The position numbers and the translations under genes are program-made. A stretch of 64,000 bases of DNA from Candidatus Latescibacterota bacterium (GTDB lineage: Bacteria > Krumholzibacteriota > Krumholzibacteriia > WVZY01): positions 62,001 through 126,000 of the forward strand of contig WVZY01000011.1 in NCBI GenBank assembly GCA_011772205.1. Reading direction: 5' to 3'. Shown here in pieces: positions 8,065-17,900 of this stretch. Below the pieces are notes generated by a model. The model was not told where the DNA came from and searched no databases. It saw nothing but the letters and a program-made list of their open reading frames with translations. Numbering within the stretch: the stretch's first letter is position 1; every line of letters starts with the position of its first letter.

Positions 8065-10103
8065 AACGACGGTTGGTGATATGTGCTTCGTTCGTACTGG
8101 CCGCTGCGGCCGTTCACTTCGCCGCAACGGCGCAGGCGGGCATACGCATAGTGGAAGACGAGGTGATCTTTACACTCAATGCACCGGGTGCAAAGAGCGT
8201 GTATCTCGTCGGTGACTTTAACAATTGGAATCCGACCGTCGAGAAAATGGTGAAGGTCGATGACCACTTCGAGATCGGGCTCTTCCTCGTGGAAGGGGAC
8301 TACCGGTACAAGTTCGTCGTGGATGGGAAATGGATCAACGACCCGGACAATCCTCCGAGAGATCCTCTGAAGGGCTCTCCGCTTTTTCTCGCGGAGCGCG
8401 ATGAAATGATCGTGCTCAAGGATGCTTCTTTCGAAGGTTTGCCTCCAGGTGCGGTGCTGGAGCCGTCGGCGAGATACATCGGCGCGTTCAGGTGGGATGA
8501 TGGAGATTTTGAAGCCGATCAGGTGGTCGATGTCGACATCGGCGTCAAGGCTCGGGTGTTCACTTCATACGCCACTTTCAAATCCCTGGATGATTCGTGG
8601 AAGCTCTCTCCGTTGGAAACGGATGTGTTTCTCTATCGAGGACGCCTTGGAATTCAGCTCCGCAGGGCGCATATCACCGCATTCGAAAAGGACAGCGTAT
8701 GGACGTCATCCGATCCGTTCGGGCTGGTTGGCGGGATCGGCATTTACAATTATCGATTTGGATATGGCGAAAAAGGCGCGGCCCTCGATATCCCATTTTC
8801 GAAGAGCCTTCATTTTCGCGCCCTGTACGCGGATCGGCCTGGCGGCGGTATTCCATCAGCACCGGTTGTACCGGCAAATGCCGTGGCGGATTTCATGGCT
8901 TCCTCGAGCAGCGATACGTCGTTCTATGCGTTTCAGCCGGGCTATGGGGATGCGGATATTTTCGGCATGGAGGTCCGGCTGGAAGTCGGAGGATATGAAG
9001 TCGGCTATGTGAAGCGGAGCAACAGGGGTTTCAATCCGGGTTTGCTCAACCTCGTCGAAAAGCAGGACACGCTGTTCGAGATAACGACGTTCCAAACGCG
9101 CGAGCAATGGAGCTCCTATGCCGTGTGGGCGGGAGCGGATGTTGGCAGCTCGGTTCGCGCAACGGTGGGATACGCGGAAGGGAGCGGTTTTCTCAACCGT
9201 TTCTGGCGATCCACTTCGATTTACGATGATCTCGCCGAATTGAACATCGGCCGGGAAGCACAGCCCTGGGATTCGAAGGAGCTCATTCAAAGGAGCCGCC
9301 GGATACTGGGGCAGGTGGTGTTCGAGAAAGACCGGCTCGAGTGCGCGGTGAACACCGAGCAGGACATGGTCGACTTCAAAGGTGTTGCCTTCGATGACGC
9401 CGAAGCCGAACAGCTGCGATCAGAGCTGAGCGCCGAGTACGCGGGAAAAACGTGGGACGCTTCGGCGCGTATCGAATATACGGATCGAAAATATGGAAAT
9501 AGCCCGGCGCTTTTTCATTTCGATTCGCCCGCGAGAAATTTCTGGCTGGACAGCGGTGATCGATTTTGGCCGGAGACGATGGCAGGATTCGATTTGAAAT
9601 CCTATTCGCTGATTCGACTGGGATTCTCATGGCATCCGGCAGCGTCTTTGTCGGAAGAAGAACCTGATCGGGCACGGTTCTCTTACGGTGCCGAGGTGGG
9701 GGCCACAACTGATGGGGTGTTCGAATCGCTCGAGCACGGCTATGCGCGGTTATCCGTAGAAAGGTATCTCACCCGGTGGCTCTATCTTCAGGTGGATTCG
9801 AGAGGCTCCTTGTACGACAAGCCAATTTGGGGAGAAAGGAAAACCTTCCTGTCGGGGTATCTCGAAGCGGGCTACAGGAACAACTGGGCGGAGTTTAGCA
9901 TTGGATTCGGCTTTGACCCGATTGTCCTTGATCCGGTCCGGAACGAGTATTTTGATATAGGCAGGATCGAACACCTTCGTGGCGCCGTTCTGGGATCGCC
10001 CGACCGCGACAGCGCAGGGGAAATCGGGAAGAGGCTCCTCGATTTGGAACGGGAGCTGGAGAAAGACCGGTCGGTAAAGCTTGAATGCATTCTGCTGTTT
10101 TAG
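8061..10103 (+). CDS. Outer-membrane barrel with N-terminal CBM48/E-set glycan-binding-like domain
   Basis: I place the start at TTG 8061, which overlaps the previous stop (TTGA) and has GGGGAG at 8051-8056; an upstream in-frame TTG at 8043 has no ribosome site. About 680 residues. Signal peptide K-R-R-L-V-I-C-A-S-F-V-L-A-A-A. Mature residues about 25-110 form an E-set domain of the AMPK-beta/CBM48 type: V-Y-L-V-G-D-F-N-N-W-N-P, then Y-R-Y-K-F-V-V-D-G-K-W-I-N-D-P. The remaining 550 residues look like a beta barrel, with no catalytic motif seen. The same domain makes up the two lipoproteins downstream, so the three may bind one glycan at the surface. The sequence around its stop codon is repeated about 94 bases downstream. 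Confidence 0.8.
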   Translation: MKRRLVICASFVLAAAAVHFAATAQAGIRIVEDEVIFTLNAPGAKSVYLVGDFNNWNPTVEKMVKVDDHFEIGLFLVEGDYRYKFVVDGKWINDPDNPPRDPLKGSPLFLAERDEMIVLKDASFEGLPPGAVLEPSARYIGAFRWDDGDFEADQVVDVDIGVKARVFTSYATFKSLDDSWKLSPLETDVFLYRGRLGIQLRRAHITAFEKDSVWTSSDPFGLVGGIGIYNYRFGYGEKGAALDIPFSKSLHFRALYADRPGGGIPSAPVVPANAVADFMASSSSDTSFYAFQPGYGDADIFGMEVRLEVGGYEVGYVKRSNRGFNPGLLNLVEKQDTLFEITTFQTREQWSSYAVWAGADVGSSVRATVGYAEGSGFLNRFWRSTSIYDDLAELNIGREAQPWDSKELIQRSRRILGQVVFEKDRLECAVNTEQDMVDFKGVAFDDAEAEQLRSELSAEYAGKTWDASARIEYTDRKYGNSPALFHFDSPARNFWLDSGDRFWPETMAGFDLKSYSLIRLGFSWHPAASLSEEEPDRARFSYGAEVGATTDGVFESLEHGYARLSVERYLTRWLYLQVDSRGSLYDKPIWGERKTFLSGYLEAGYRNNWAEFSIGFGFDPIVLDPVRNEYFDIGRIEHLRGAVLGSPDRDSAGEIGKRLLDLERELEKDRSVKLECILLF

Positions 10104-10204
10104 TCCGGAAAGGGACAAGGTGGCGGCTCGGCGATTTGGATGTAATTTGAGAAAGGGCTCGAAAAGCATTGGTCGGTAAGGCTTGAATGCATTCTAATGT
10201 TCTA
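10077..10204 (+). repeat. Imperfect direct duplication of the gene's 3' end
   Basis: The last 27 bases of the barrel gene including its TAG (10077-10103; GCTTGAATGCATTCT core) recur at about 10170-10204 with a few changes. Upstream of both copies lie related GATTTGGA (10042, 10133) and GGTCGGTAA (10071, 10171) stretches. The second copy lies between this gene and the lipoprotein gene at 10218. Confidence 0.7.
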
Positions 10205-10217
10205 GGAAAATAGAAAG

Positions 10218-10655
10218 ATGAACGATTGTATGCGCTTTTGTCGGTTTGCTCTGGCACTTGCTGTTCTTTGTTCGATTGCGGTCGCATGCAGCTATTTCGC
10301 GCCCAGGAAAATCGCCGGTGGTCCGGCAATCGTCGAAAATGGGATACAGTTCCGCTTCTACGCTCCGGCGGCCAATCGTGTTCAGCTCGCCGGCGACTGG
10401 CCCGAGAACAACTGGGCGCGAGGTGATGGGAGCGTAGGGGAAGCGGATATCGGATTGATGGAAGACGGCGATGCGGATGGGTTGTGGGAGATTGTGGTGC
10501 CGCTGCCGCCGGGCAGGTATCGATATTTGTTTTGGGTGGATGAGAACACGTGGCGCCTCGATCCGGGAAATCCGGAAGAGGTTCGGGGTGGGCCTGTGAA
10601 CAAGTGTTCCCAGATCATCGTTGTGTCGCGAAACAACGCATTGGAGCTGCGCTGA
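10218..10655 (+). CDS. Small CBM48-like lipoprotein
   Basis: 145 residues. The N-terminus has a lipoprotein-type signal: a hydrophobic stretch ending I-A-V-A-C-S with the likely lipidated cysteine at residue 24. The rest is a single E-set domain: F-R-F-Y-A-P-A-A-N-R-V-Q-L-A-G-D-W, then P-G-R-Y-R-Y-L-F-W-V-D and W-R-L-D-P-G-N-P. This is the fold used to bind glycogen-like glucans in AMPK-beta and branching enzymes. No catalytic domain is attached. It probably sits on the periplasmic or outer face of the outer membrane. The first start (10218) is used; an in-frame ATG at 10230 is also possible. Confidence 0.8.
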   Translation: MNDCMRFCRFALALAVLCSIAVACSYFAPRKIAGGPAIVENGIQFRFYAPAANRVQLAGDWPENNWARGDGSVGEADIGLMEDGDADGLWEIVVPLPPGRYRYLFWVDENTWRLDPGNPEEVRGGPVNKCSQIIVVSRNNALELR

Positions 10656-10792
10656 GTGCACTGGCTTCATCCTTAAGCGGTGTGCTGGAATTGCATTGGA
10701 CGCACCGGAATTAAAGTGGAACAATGCATGGGAGCTGCGCTGGATGAACTGGAGTAACGCTGAAATGACTCGCTGGAGCTGCGCTAAATGAG
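10641..10792 (+). repeat. Degenerate tandem repeat with alternating 20/24-bp units (44-bp period)
   Basis: Units beginning TGGAG/CTGGA start at 10641, 10661, 10685, 10705, 10729, 10749 and 10773, alternating 20 and 24 bases. The best conserved core, GGAGCTGCGCT, occurs at 10643, 10731 and 10775. The first copy is the end of the upstream lipoprotein gene (codons E-L-R and the stop). The last supplies the ribosome-binding site and start of the next gene. Confidence 0.65.
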
Positions 10793-11207
10793 ATCATTAT
10801 TTTTGACGTTCAGTTTGGTATTGCTGCTTGCCGCGATCAGCTTGGCTTCCGGTTCCGGCTGCTCCCGGAGAGGGGGAGGCTTTTTCGGGGGCGGCGATGG
10901 TGGGCCGGAAATCGTCGAGGGTGGTGTGATTTTCCGCTACTACGACGATGAAGCGACGAAGGTCTACGTCGTCGGGGATTTCAACAACTGGACCCCTACC
11001 ACTGATCCCTTGACCGATAAAAATGGCGACGGCGAATGGACGCTGTTCTATCCCCTCAACCCCGGGAGCTATGAGTACAAGTTCGTTGTGGACGGCACGT
11101 ACTGGATAGCCGATCCCAGGAATCCGTTGAGTGTCTCCGACGGGTTCGAGGGCAGAAACTCGGTCGTCAAGGTGCCCGAAGCTGCGCCGAAGAAAGCTGT
11201 GGAATAG
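10788..11207 (+). CDS. Small CBM48-like lipoprotein
   Basis: 139 residues. Signal sequence followed by a probable lipobox (A-S-G-S-G-C, cysteine 25), then a glycine-rich linker (R-G-G-G-F-F-G-G-G). After this comes one E-set domain with V-Y-V-V-G-D-F-N-N-W-T-P and Y-E-Y-K-F-V-V-D-G-T-Y-W-I-A-D-P. The domain is very close to the N-terminal domain of the barrel at 8061, and both keep the G-D-F-N-N-W motif where carbohydrate-binding members carry a tryptophan. The short charged tail (P-E-A-A-P-K-K-A-V-E) is probably flexible. It likely anchors a glucan-binding module to a membrane. The ribosome site GGAG is provided by the repeat at 10775. Confidence 0.82.
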   Translation: MRSLFLTFSLVLLLAAISLASGSGCSRRGGGFFGGGDGGPEIVEGGVIFRYYDDEATKVYVVGDFNNWTPTTDPLTDKNGDGEWTLFYPLNPGSYEYKFVVDGTYWIADPRNPLSVSDGFEGRNSVVKVPEAAPKKAVE

Positions 11208-11233
11208 CCATATCCTCAGAGGGCCTCTGGAAT

Positions 11234-11620
11234 CGGTGCCCCTTCCGTTGTTTCCTGCTGGTGTGGCGGGGAGGTTCCGCCTCCGACTTGATGCGGTAGA
11301 TCGGTTCCTACAGCCCGTTGAATCTTCTCCTGATGTGGCGGGCAACTCCCCCCTATTTGATGTGGCAGAGCGGTTCCTACAGCCCGTTGATGCTTCTCCT
11401 GGTGTGGCGGGCAACTCCCCCCCTATTTGATGTGGCAGAGCGGTTCCTACAGCCCGTTGATGCTTCTCCTGGTGTGGCGGAGCAGCTCCCCGTTATTTGA
11501 TACTGCAGAGCGGTTCCTACAGCCCGTTGATGCTTCTCCTGATGTGGCTGGAGCAGCTCCCCCCTGTTTGATGTGGCGCGGCGGATTTCCCGAGCTCCCA
11601 TGTCTCTCCTGAAAAGCTGT
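11234..11620. repeat. 70-bp tandem repeat array
   Basis: CGGTTCCTACAGCCCGTTGA begins units at 11302, 11371, 11441 and 11511 (spacing 69, 70 and 70). Each continues with GCTTCTCCTGGTGTGGC and TTTGATGTGGCAGAG. Degenerate units start at about 11234 and 11582. The period is not a multiple of three and the frame shifts between units, so this is not a repeated protein domain. Confidence 0.9.
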
Positions 11621-11914
11621 CTCGAATGGGAACTTTCCCCCATCGCTTGCCCAGCCGGTAAAGGGCGTTCCTTGTTGCCTTTTCGGGGGATAGCTGGTAA
11701 AATTCCCCCAATTTCCCGCATTCCGGCTGAATAGTGGTTCGAGTCCTCGATCAGAAATTGGTAAATTCATTTAATGATAATAAGTTATAGCTGCACCTCA
11801 TGCGGTGCTGACGGGTGGCGGGGCATGGGACTTGCTGATTTATTCGGGCTTAGCACGAAGTGGGTTTCAGGACCCCCAAAAAGCTGTTAATATGGCCGCT
11901 TGAAGGTGATTGCT
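11621..11914. other. Intergenic region before the giant gene
   Basis: No gene seen. It contains an AT-rich stretch (11758-11790) that could hold a promoter and a small hairpin (GCACC 11793-11797 with GGTGC 11804-11808). A GGGT/ACCC hairpin lies near 11862-11876. I do not recognise a riboswitch class here. Confidence 0.4.
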
Positions 11915-14900
11915 TTGCGAAATCGTATTCTCCTCTTTGCACTCTCTGCAGTTTTTCTCCTCTTGTTCTCTTCCAGTCTTCACGCCGGCACTCCCGGCAG
12001 TGGGACAGCGACGATCGATCCTCCTTCAGACGTGACCGCCGGCTCGCAGGGAACATGGACGATTACATATACGGCCGAAGACTATTTTAACGCTGGAGTT
12101 GTGCTTATTACGATCCCGGTCGGCTGGACCGCTCCTCAGGATGGCGCACCGAATTCTCCTGGCTATATCACAGTCAGTACAGACGATCCAGCTTGCAGCC
12201 CGACGCTCTCGATTGGCGGTCAGGTCATCACTATAAATGCAGACACGCTGAATATCGGAAAGGTCTTGACGCTCGTATACGGTGATACTGCCGGCGAGGC
12301 CAACCCGAACGCCAAGGCGACGGCCCAGACAACGGCGGAGGACAGCGTGCAGTTCCTCGTCGAGAGCGACTCAGAAATGGGGAACAATCCCGCACTGATC
12401 GCGAGTTCGCCGACAATTGATGTGGTAGCGGGGCCAATCGTAAAGCTCGAGTTTATTTCGAGTCCGTTTACGTTCCCTTCGACGGGTGAGGCGGGGCCGC
12501 TCATTCTACAAACGCAGGACCAATATGGTAATCCCAGCGCCCCAATCGCCGATACGCAGATCAACCTCACGTCCACTTGCGCTGTTGCGATGTGCTCGCG
12601 TTTGGGCGGCGCTAGTTTCTCGGAAGTGGACAGCATTATCCAGGGTGCCGGTAATGATACGGTATCGTTTTACTACCGGGATACGGTTGTGGGGACGCCA
12701 ACAATCACCGCATCAGCTGAGGGGCAGTCTTGGACTGCCGCCCAGCAACAGCAGACGGTCGATCCGGGCCCAATAACGCAACTTGTTTTTATATCGGATC
12801 CGAACACTTTTGAATGCACTTCTGAAGCGGGTCCTATCGCTATTCAGACCCAGGATCAGAACGAGAATCCGAGCCTTGTATCTTCCAATCAACAAATCAA
12901 TCTGTCATCGACGTGTGCATTTGGGTGCTTCTCAGTTCTTGGAGGAGAGAACTTTTCGCCTGTTGACAGCATCGTCATGCCCGCCGGAACGCATACCACT
13001 AGTTTCTACTACAGGGATACGAGAACGGGAACGCCGACAATTACAGCTTCCGCACAGGGACAACCATGGGAAGACACCCAGCAGCAAATGGCTGAACCCG
13101 GACCGCCGCATCATTTGACGATTTCTCCATCGGATACCACGATGACGGCGGGGGATTTCATCGCTTACACAATAAGTGTGGTTGATTCGCTCGGGAATGC
13201 CACAGGGTTGCTGAATGATCGAGTTGTTCTCTTGGAAAGCGATCCATCAGGTGATTTCTATTTGCCTTCGGATCATTCGACACCAATTGCGCTTCTCATT
13301 ATCGCTGCCGGAGAGCAAGACACGCTCCTCGACTACAGGAATACGGATGCGAACGGTGGAATTGCACATATCCTAGATATTCGAACATTCGATCCTCTCT
13401 CGCCTACTCTGGTTGGCATAGACAGCGTCACAGTGGCACCGGCATCGGTGGATACTGCAGTCTCCACCATTAGCGCGACGACACCTGTGGTGGCCGATGG
13501 GAGTCCAAGCACTGTGACGGTTACAGTGAAAGATGCGTTCGCGAACCCGATTGACAGTGTGACGGTGACGCTCAGTGCGACTGGATCCGCGAGCGTCAAT
13601 GATCCAGCGGGCCCAACAAATCCGGATGGTGTAGCGGTTGGGTCGGGGACGAACCTAGTTGCGGAGACGGTAATCGTAAGAGCCGTGGCCGACGGCGATA
13701 CGCTGTCCGACAGTGCCACAGTTGTATTTGTACCGGGTGATGTGGATGCGGATTCGAGCCTCGTTGCGGCAACGAGTCCGGTGACGGCCGATGGGGTGGA
13801 TAAAAGCATCATTACGGTGACCGCGAGAGACGCCAACGGCAATCCGGTAAGCGGCGCCAGTGTGACATTGAGTGTTTCAAGCGAACAACCGGAAGATGTG
13901 CTAACTCAGCCCGGCGGTGTAACAGGCCCCAACGGACAGGTGCAAGGTGAACTTCGCAGCACCGTCACTGCGATGCCACGTTATGTGAAAGCGGTCATCA
14001 ATAGCGTAAGTATCGTGGATTCGGCGGAGGTTGTGTTCGAAGCAGGCCCGGCAGCGGAATTCGTTTGGACGCACGACGGCAACGTTGTAGCCGGCGTTTT
14101 TGAAGATGTGAATCTGGAAGTGCTGGATGCCCAGGGCAATCGCGTGATCGCTTATTCGGACAGCGTATTTTTGGAAACGACCACACAATGGGGCGAGGTG
14201 GAATGGGCATATGGGACAGGTGCGAAGGGGACGATTGTACCGCTGCCTACCGATACACTCTATGCGTTCGATGTGCTGGATAATGGAATTGTGAACCTTC
14301 GTGTAAAGAGCACCCTCATGGAAAGCATTCGGCTTAGGGCGTATCGTGGTTTGGCGTTTGGTGAGAGCGGACCGCTCAATGTGCACCACGCGGCTCCCGA
14401 CAGCCTTGTAATCGATTCCGGCAACAATCAAACGGCAGAAGTCAATACGGCGGTTGGATCGCCTCTCGTTGTCAAGGTGAAAGATGCATTCGGCAACTGG
14501 GTGGATACGACCGAAGTGACGTTTACCGTACTGGCCGGCGGGGGATTGGTCGATGTCGATACGACGGCCGGTGGCCCCCAGGACAGCGTGGCAGTGAGCG
14601 CAGCGAACGGGGAAGCCGTTTGTGAAAAGTGGGTGCTCGGTCAACAGAGCGGTTCGGACACCGTTCGTGCGCATATGCAGAGCGGGAGTGTAACGAGTGT
14701 TAATTTCTCTGCAACGGGCGTTGCGGGGACGGGGACGCAGATCGAGCTTACGCCCAGCAGTAAGGGCGTTACGGTCGGCTCGGGCACAGAGGTCACGGCG
14801 GTTCTCAAAGATCAATTTGATAATGTAGTGAGTGGGAAGCGGGTAGATATCTTTATTAAAGATAGTGTCGCCGACGGGACGTTGGAACCAAATCCAGCGG

Positions 14901-17900
14901 ACCCCAATCCGACGTATCCACTCACACAAACCGCACGCTATGGATTCACCGACAGTGCGGGTGAAATCAGCGTTGTATACAGAGCGCCGCTTGCAGCGGC
15001 TCTCATCGACAGTTTGGATGCGGAGGGTGATGGGGCTCCGCGCGACAGTGTTGATGATGTGGTGTACACCTCGACGGCAAGCGGGGCGACCGATTTAAAA
15101 ATCGTTTGGCTGAGCAGTGATACCGCACAAGCCGGGCAGAGTTTCCTGTTCAAGATCCAAGCCGTTGACGGTAACGACAACGTGGATACCGGTAATTCGA
15201 GCTTAGTGAATATCAGCGGACAAATGGGAAGTACTCTCGAATTCAGTGAGAATGACTTTGGCCCCACGATTACGCAGGTAACGCTCATCAATGGGGAAAA
15301 GCAGGTATACGGCCGTGGAACGCTGGTTGGAAGATGGGAAATCACAGCGAGCGATGATGCAAGCATTCTAGGTGATGGGACTGAATATGTCGTGATCGAG
15401 GATGCGGCTGTCGTGGATCACTATGTCGTTTCAACGGTAGATAGCGTCATGGCGGGTGCGAGCTTCAATGTGTCGGTTGAGGCGAGGGATGCTTATGGCA
15501 ACCGGGTGATGGGCGCGGGGAACAACATAGATCTCATTGCAGTAAGCCCGGCAGACAGTCTGCCCAGACCGGATACGCTGTTGGTTGGAACAGCCCCGCT
15601 TGTCGCCGGCCGGGCGATTGTCGGGGAAAACTACGTGCGCGCGGAGAATATCCTCGTCTGGGTGCGGGATGCATCTTTAAAAGAAGGCTTCAGCAATGTG
15701 CTCAAAGTAAAACCGGCCGGTGCGCACCAAATCGTGTATGTGAGCGGTGATTCAACGGGTGTCGTCGCAGGAAGCAGCGCGCTGCTCGTTTCCCGCGTTT
15801 GGGATGTTTACGAGAACAATGTTCCAGGCGTATCGGTAGTCTTCAGTGTGTTGAGCGGCGGAGGGAATGTGACGCCGGGTTCCGAGAACAGTGGATCGGA
15901 TGGCATGGTGACGGTGACACTCACGACGGGCGTTGCTGCAGGTGAGAATCGGGTACGGGGAACCATCGATGATGGAAATCCCCCGCACTTGGAAACTGTC
16001 GAATATACAGTACAGACTATTGCATCCAATATCCACCACTACACGGTAACGCCGGAAAAAACCACAATAGCAGCTGGTGAAGTGATCACAGTCGAAGTCA
16101 AGGCATTTGACATAAACAACAACCTCCTGGAAGAAGACAGCACGACAGGTGTGATTCTCGGAAGCACAACCGGAAATGCACAATATGGATCGGCAACAGA
16201 CACATTGGTAGGAGGTATTTACTCAACAACCGTTTGGGATACGGTCGCAGAGCCGGATTTGATCCTGACGGTGGACACGCAGGGGGGCGGCCCGAGCGAC
16301 AGCAGCGCAGTGGTCACCGTCACGAATGCGCCGGCTTACGAGCTCGCAGCAATAGCGGGAGATACCAGCGGAGTAGAGGTTGGATTCCGGCAGCGACTGT
16401 GGGTGGAAGTTCTGGATCAGTACGGCAACGTGGTGCCCGGTCAGGGAGTGAACTTCACGATCATCAATGACCCGGATGGGACGGCCGAGCTCAGGGATGC
16501 GCTGCCGGATACGACGGATGGGATCACGTCCACGAACTCAGCGGGTCGGGCATGGGTGGATCTGATAACGTCGAACGAAGCGGGAGACAATCTCGTCCGA
16601 GCCAGCATCCTCGATGGCACTCCACCAAATCTCGAAACGTATACGTTCATTGTGAGCACTCAAGCCGGTGAGATTGCGTATTACGCTGTCACACCTGATG
16701 CTACAGGAGGGACCGCGGGAGTTCCCATCGGTATCACAGTTAGAGCTTTCGATAGCAATGATAATCCAGTGCCGGATAATACTACGTCCGTTGAATTTTT
16801 TGTCGAGCCGCCAGATACAGGAACATTTGCGCCCTCCTCTCCAATCGTTCTCCAAGCTGGAACGCTCACGACGGCGGTCACTGTCACAGAAGTCGGTGAT
16901 TTTCAAGTCCGTGCGAGAACCGAGGGCGATACCGCCACTGCTGGGCTGAGTCCGCCGATTACGATCGGGCCAAATGTGCCTTGGGGCCTGATCACCGCTA
17001 CCGCTAGCCCCGAAACGATTACAGCGAACGGCGTGAGCACGTCCATTGTTACTTCCGATTCCATTACCGATGCGTACGGGAATGTCGTCAGCGAGGGGAC
17101 GTTTGTTACCGTTGCCATCACAGACGGTGCAATCATCTCTTCCGATCAAGATCCGGGGACTCCCGGCAACCAGCAAGAAACGGATGCTTTTGGAATCATT
17201 TCTTTCCAGGTTCAGTCGAGCACGACTCAAGGATTGGCTGCGATATCGATGAACAGCGTTGCGGGAAGCGCAAGCGGAGTCACCCAGGTTTATTTTGCGC
17301 AGCCACCGACGCTCGTTTGTCCGAGCCCTCCGATTCCCAGCGCCGTTGCGCCGGGTGATTCGGTTGCTTTCAGAATTTTTGTTCGGAACACCTCTCAAAC
17401 CAACGTGACCTTATCGACGGCCACCACATTCGACTTCACCGATGGGGCAGAGTCATTCTCTGCGCCTCTGGAATCTCCGATATTTATTGGCGCGGGCTTA
17501 ACCGACACGCTTCGTTTCGTGAAGCAATGGGTCCATGGCGATATGAATCCGGGAAGCTATTCGCCGGTCATCAACCTTGCCGGAACGGACCAGTATGGGG
17601 CCGTATATAGCGAACCATGTCTCCTGCCGCCGAATAGCCTTATCATCTCTTCGATCAGAATTGAGTCGATAACGGCCAAACCCTTTGTTAGCAGAGGAAC
17701 GACCGATACGGTCATCGTCGCTGTCAAGAATCTGGGTCCGCTCCCCGCAACTATCGAAACAGTGGATTTGACATTCAGCTTTGGGTCTTATGGGGTTCGC
17801 ACTGCGCTCGGCTTGCCCAGAGTTATCGGATTCAACGAGACGGCCCAAGTCACCGTTCTCGTGCCGATCGGTTCATCTTCTCCTATTGGAATGAGTACGA

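Noticed and set aside
11131-11500. Open frames through the 70-bp repeats with recurring V-A-E-R-F-L-Q-P-V-D-A-S-P
   Set aside because: The 70-base period shifts frame at each unit, so the same peptide appears in different frames by turn. No start with a ribosome site and no signal peptide; treated as non-coding repeat.
11234-11620. CRISPR array
   Set aside because: The units are contiguous 70-base near-identical repeats without unique spacers, and no cas gene is present.
11620-11900. Possible riboswitch before the giant gene
   Set aside because: Small hairpins are present, but none of the conserved motifs of c-di-GMP, cobalamin, TPP, SAM or glycine classes could be matched.
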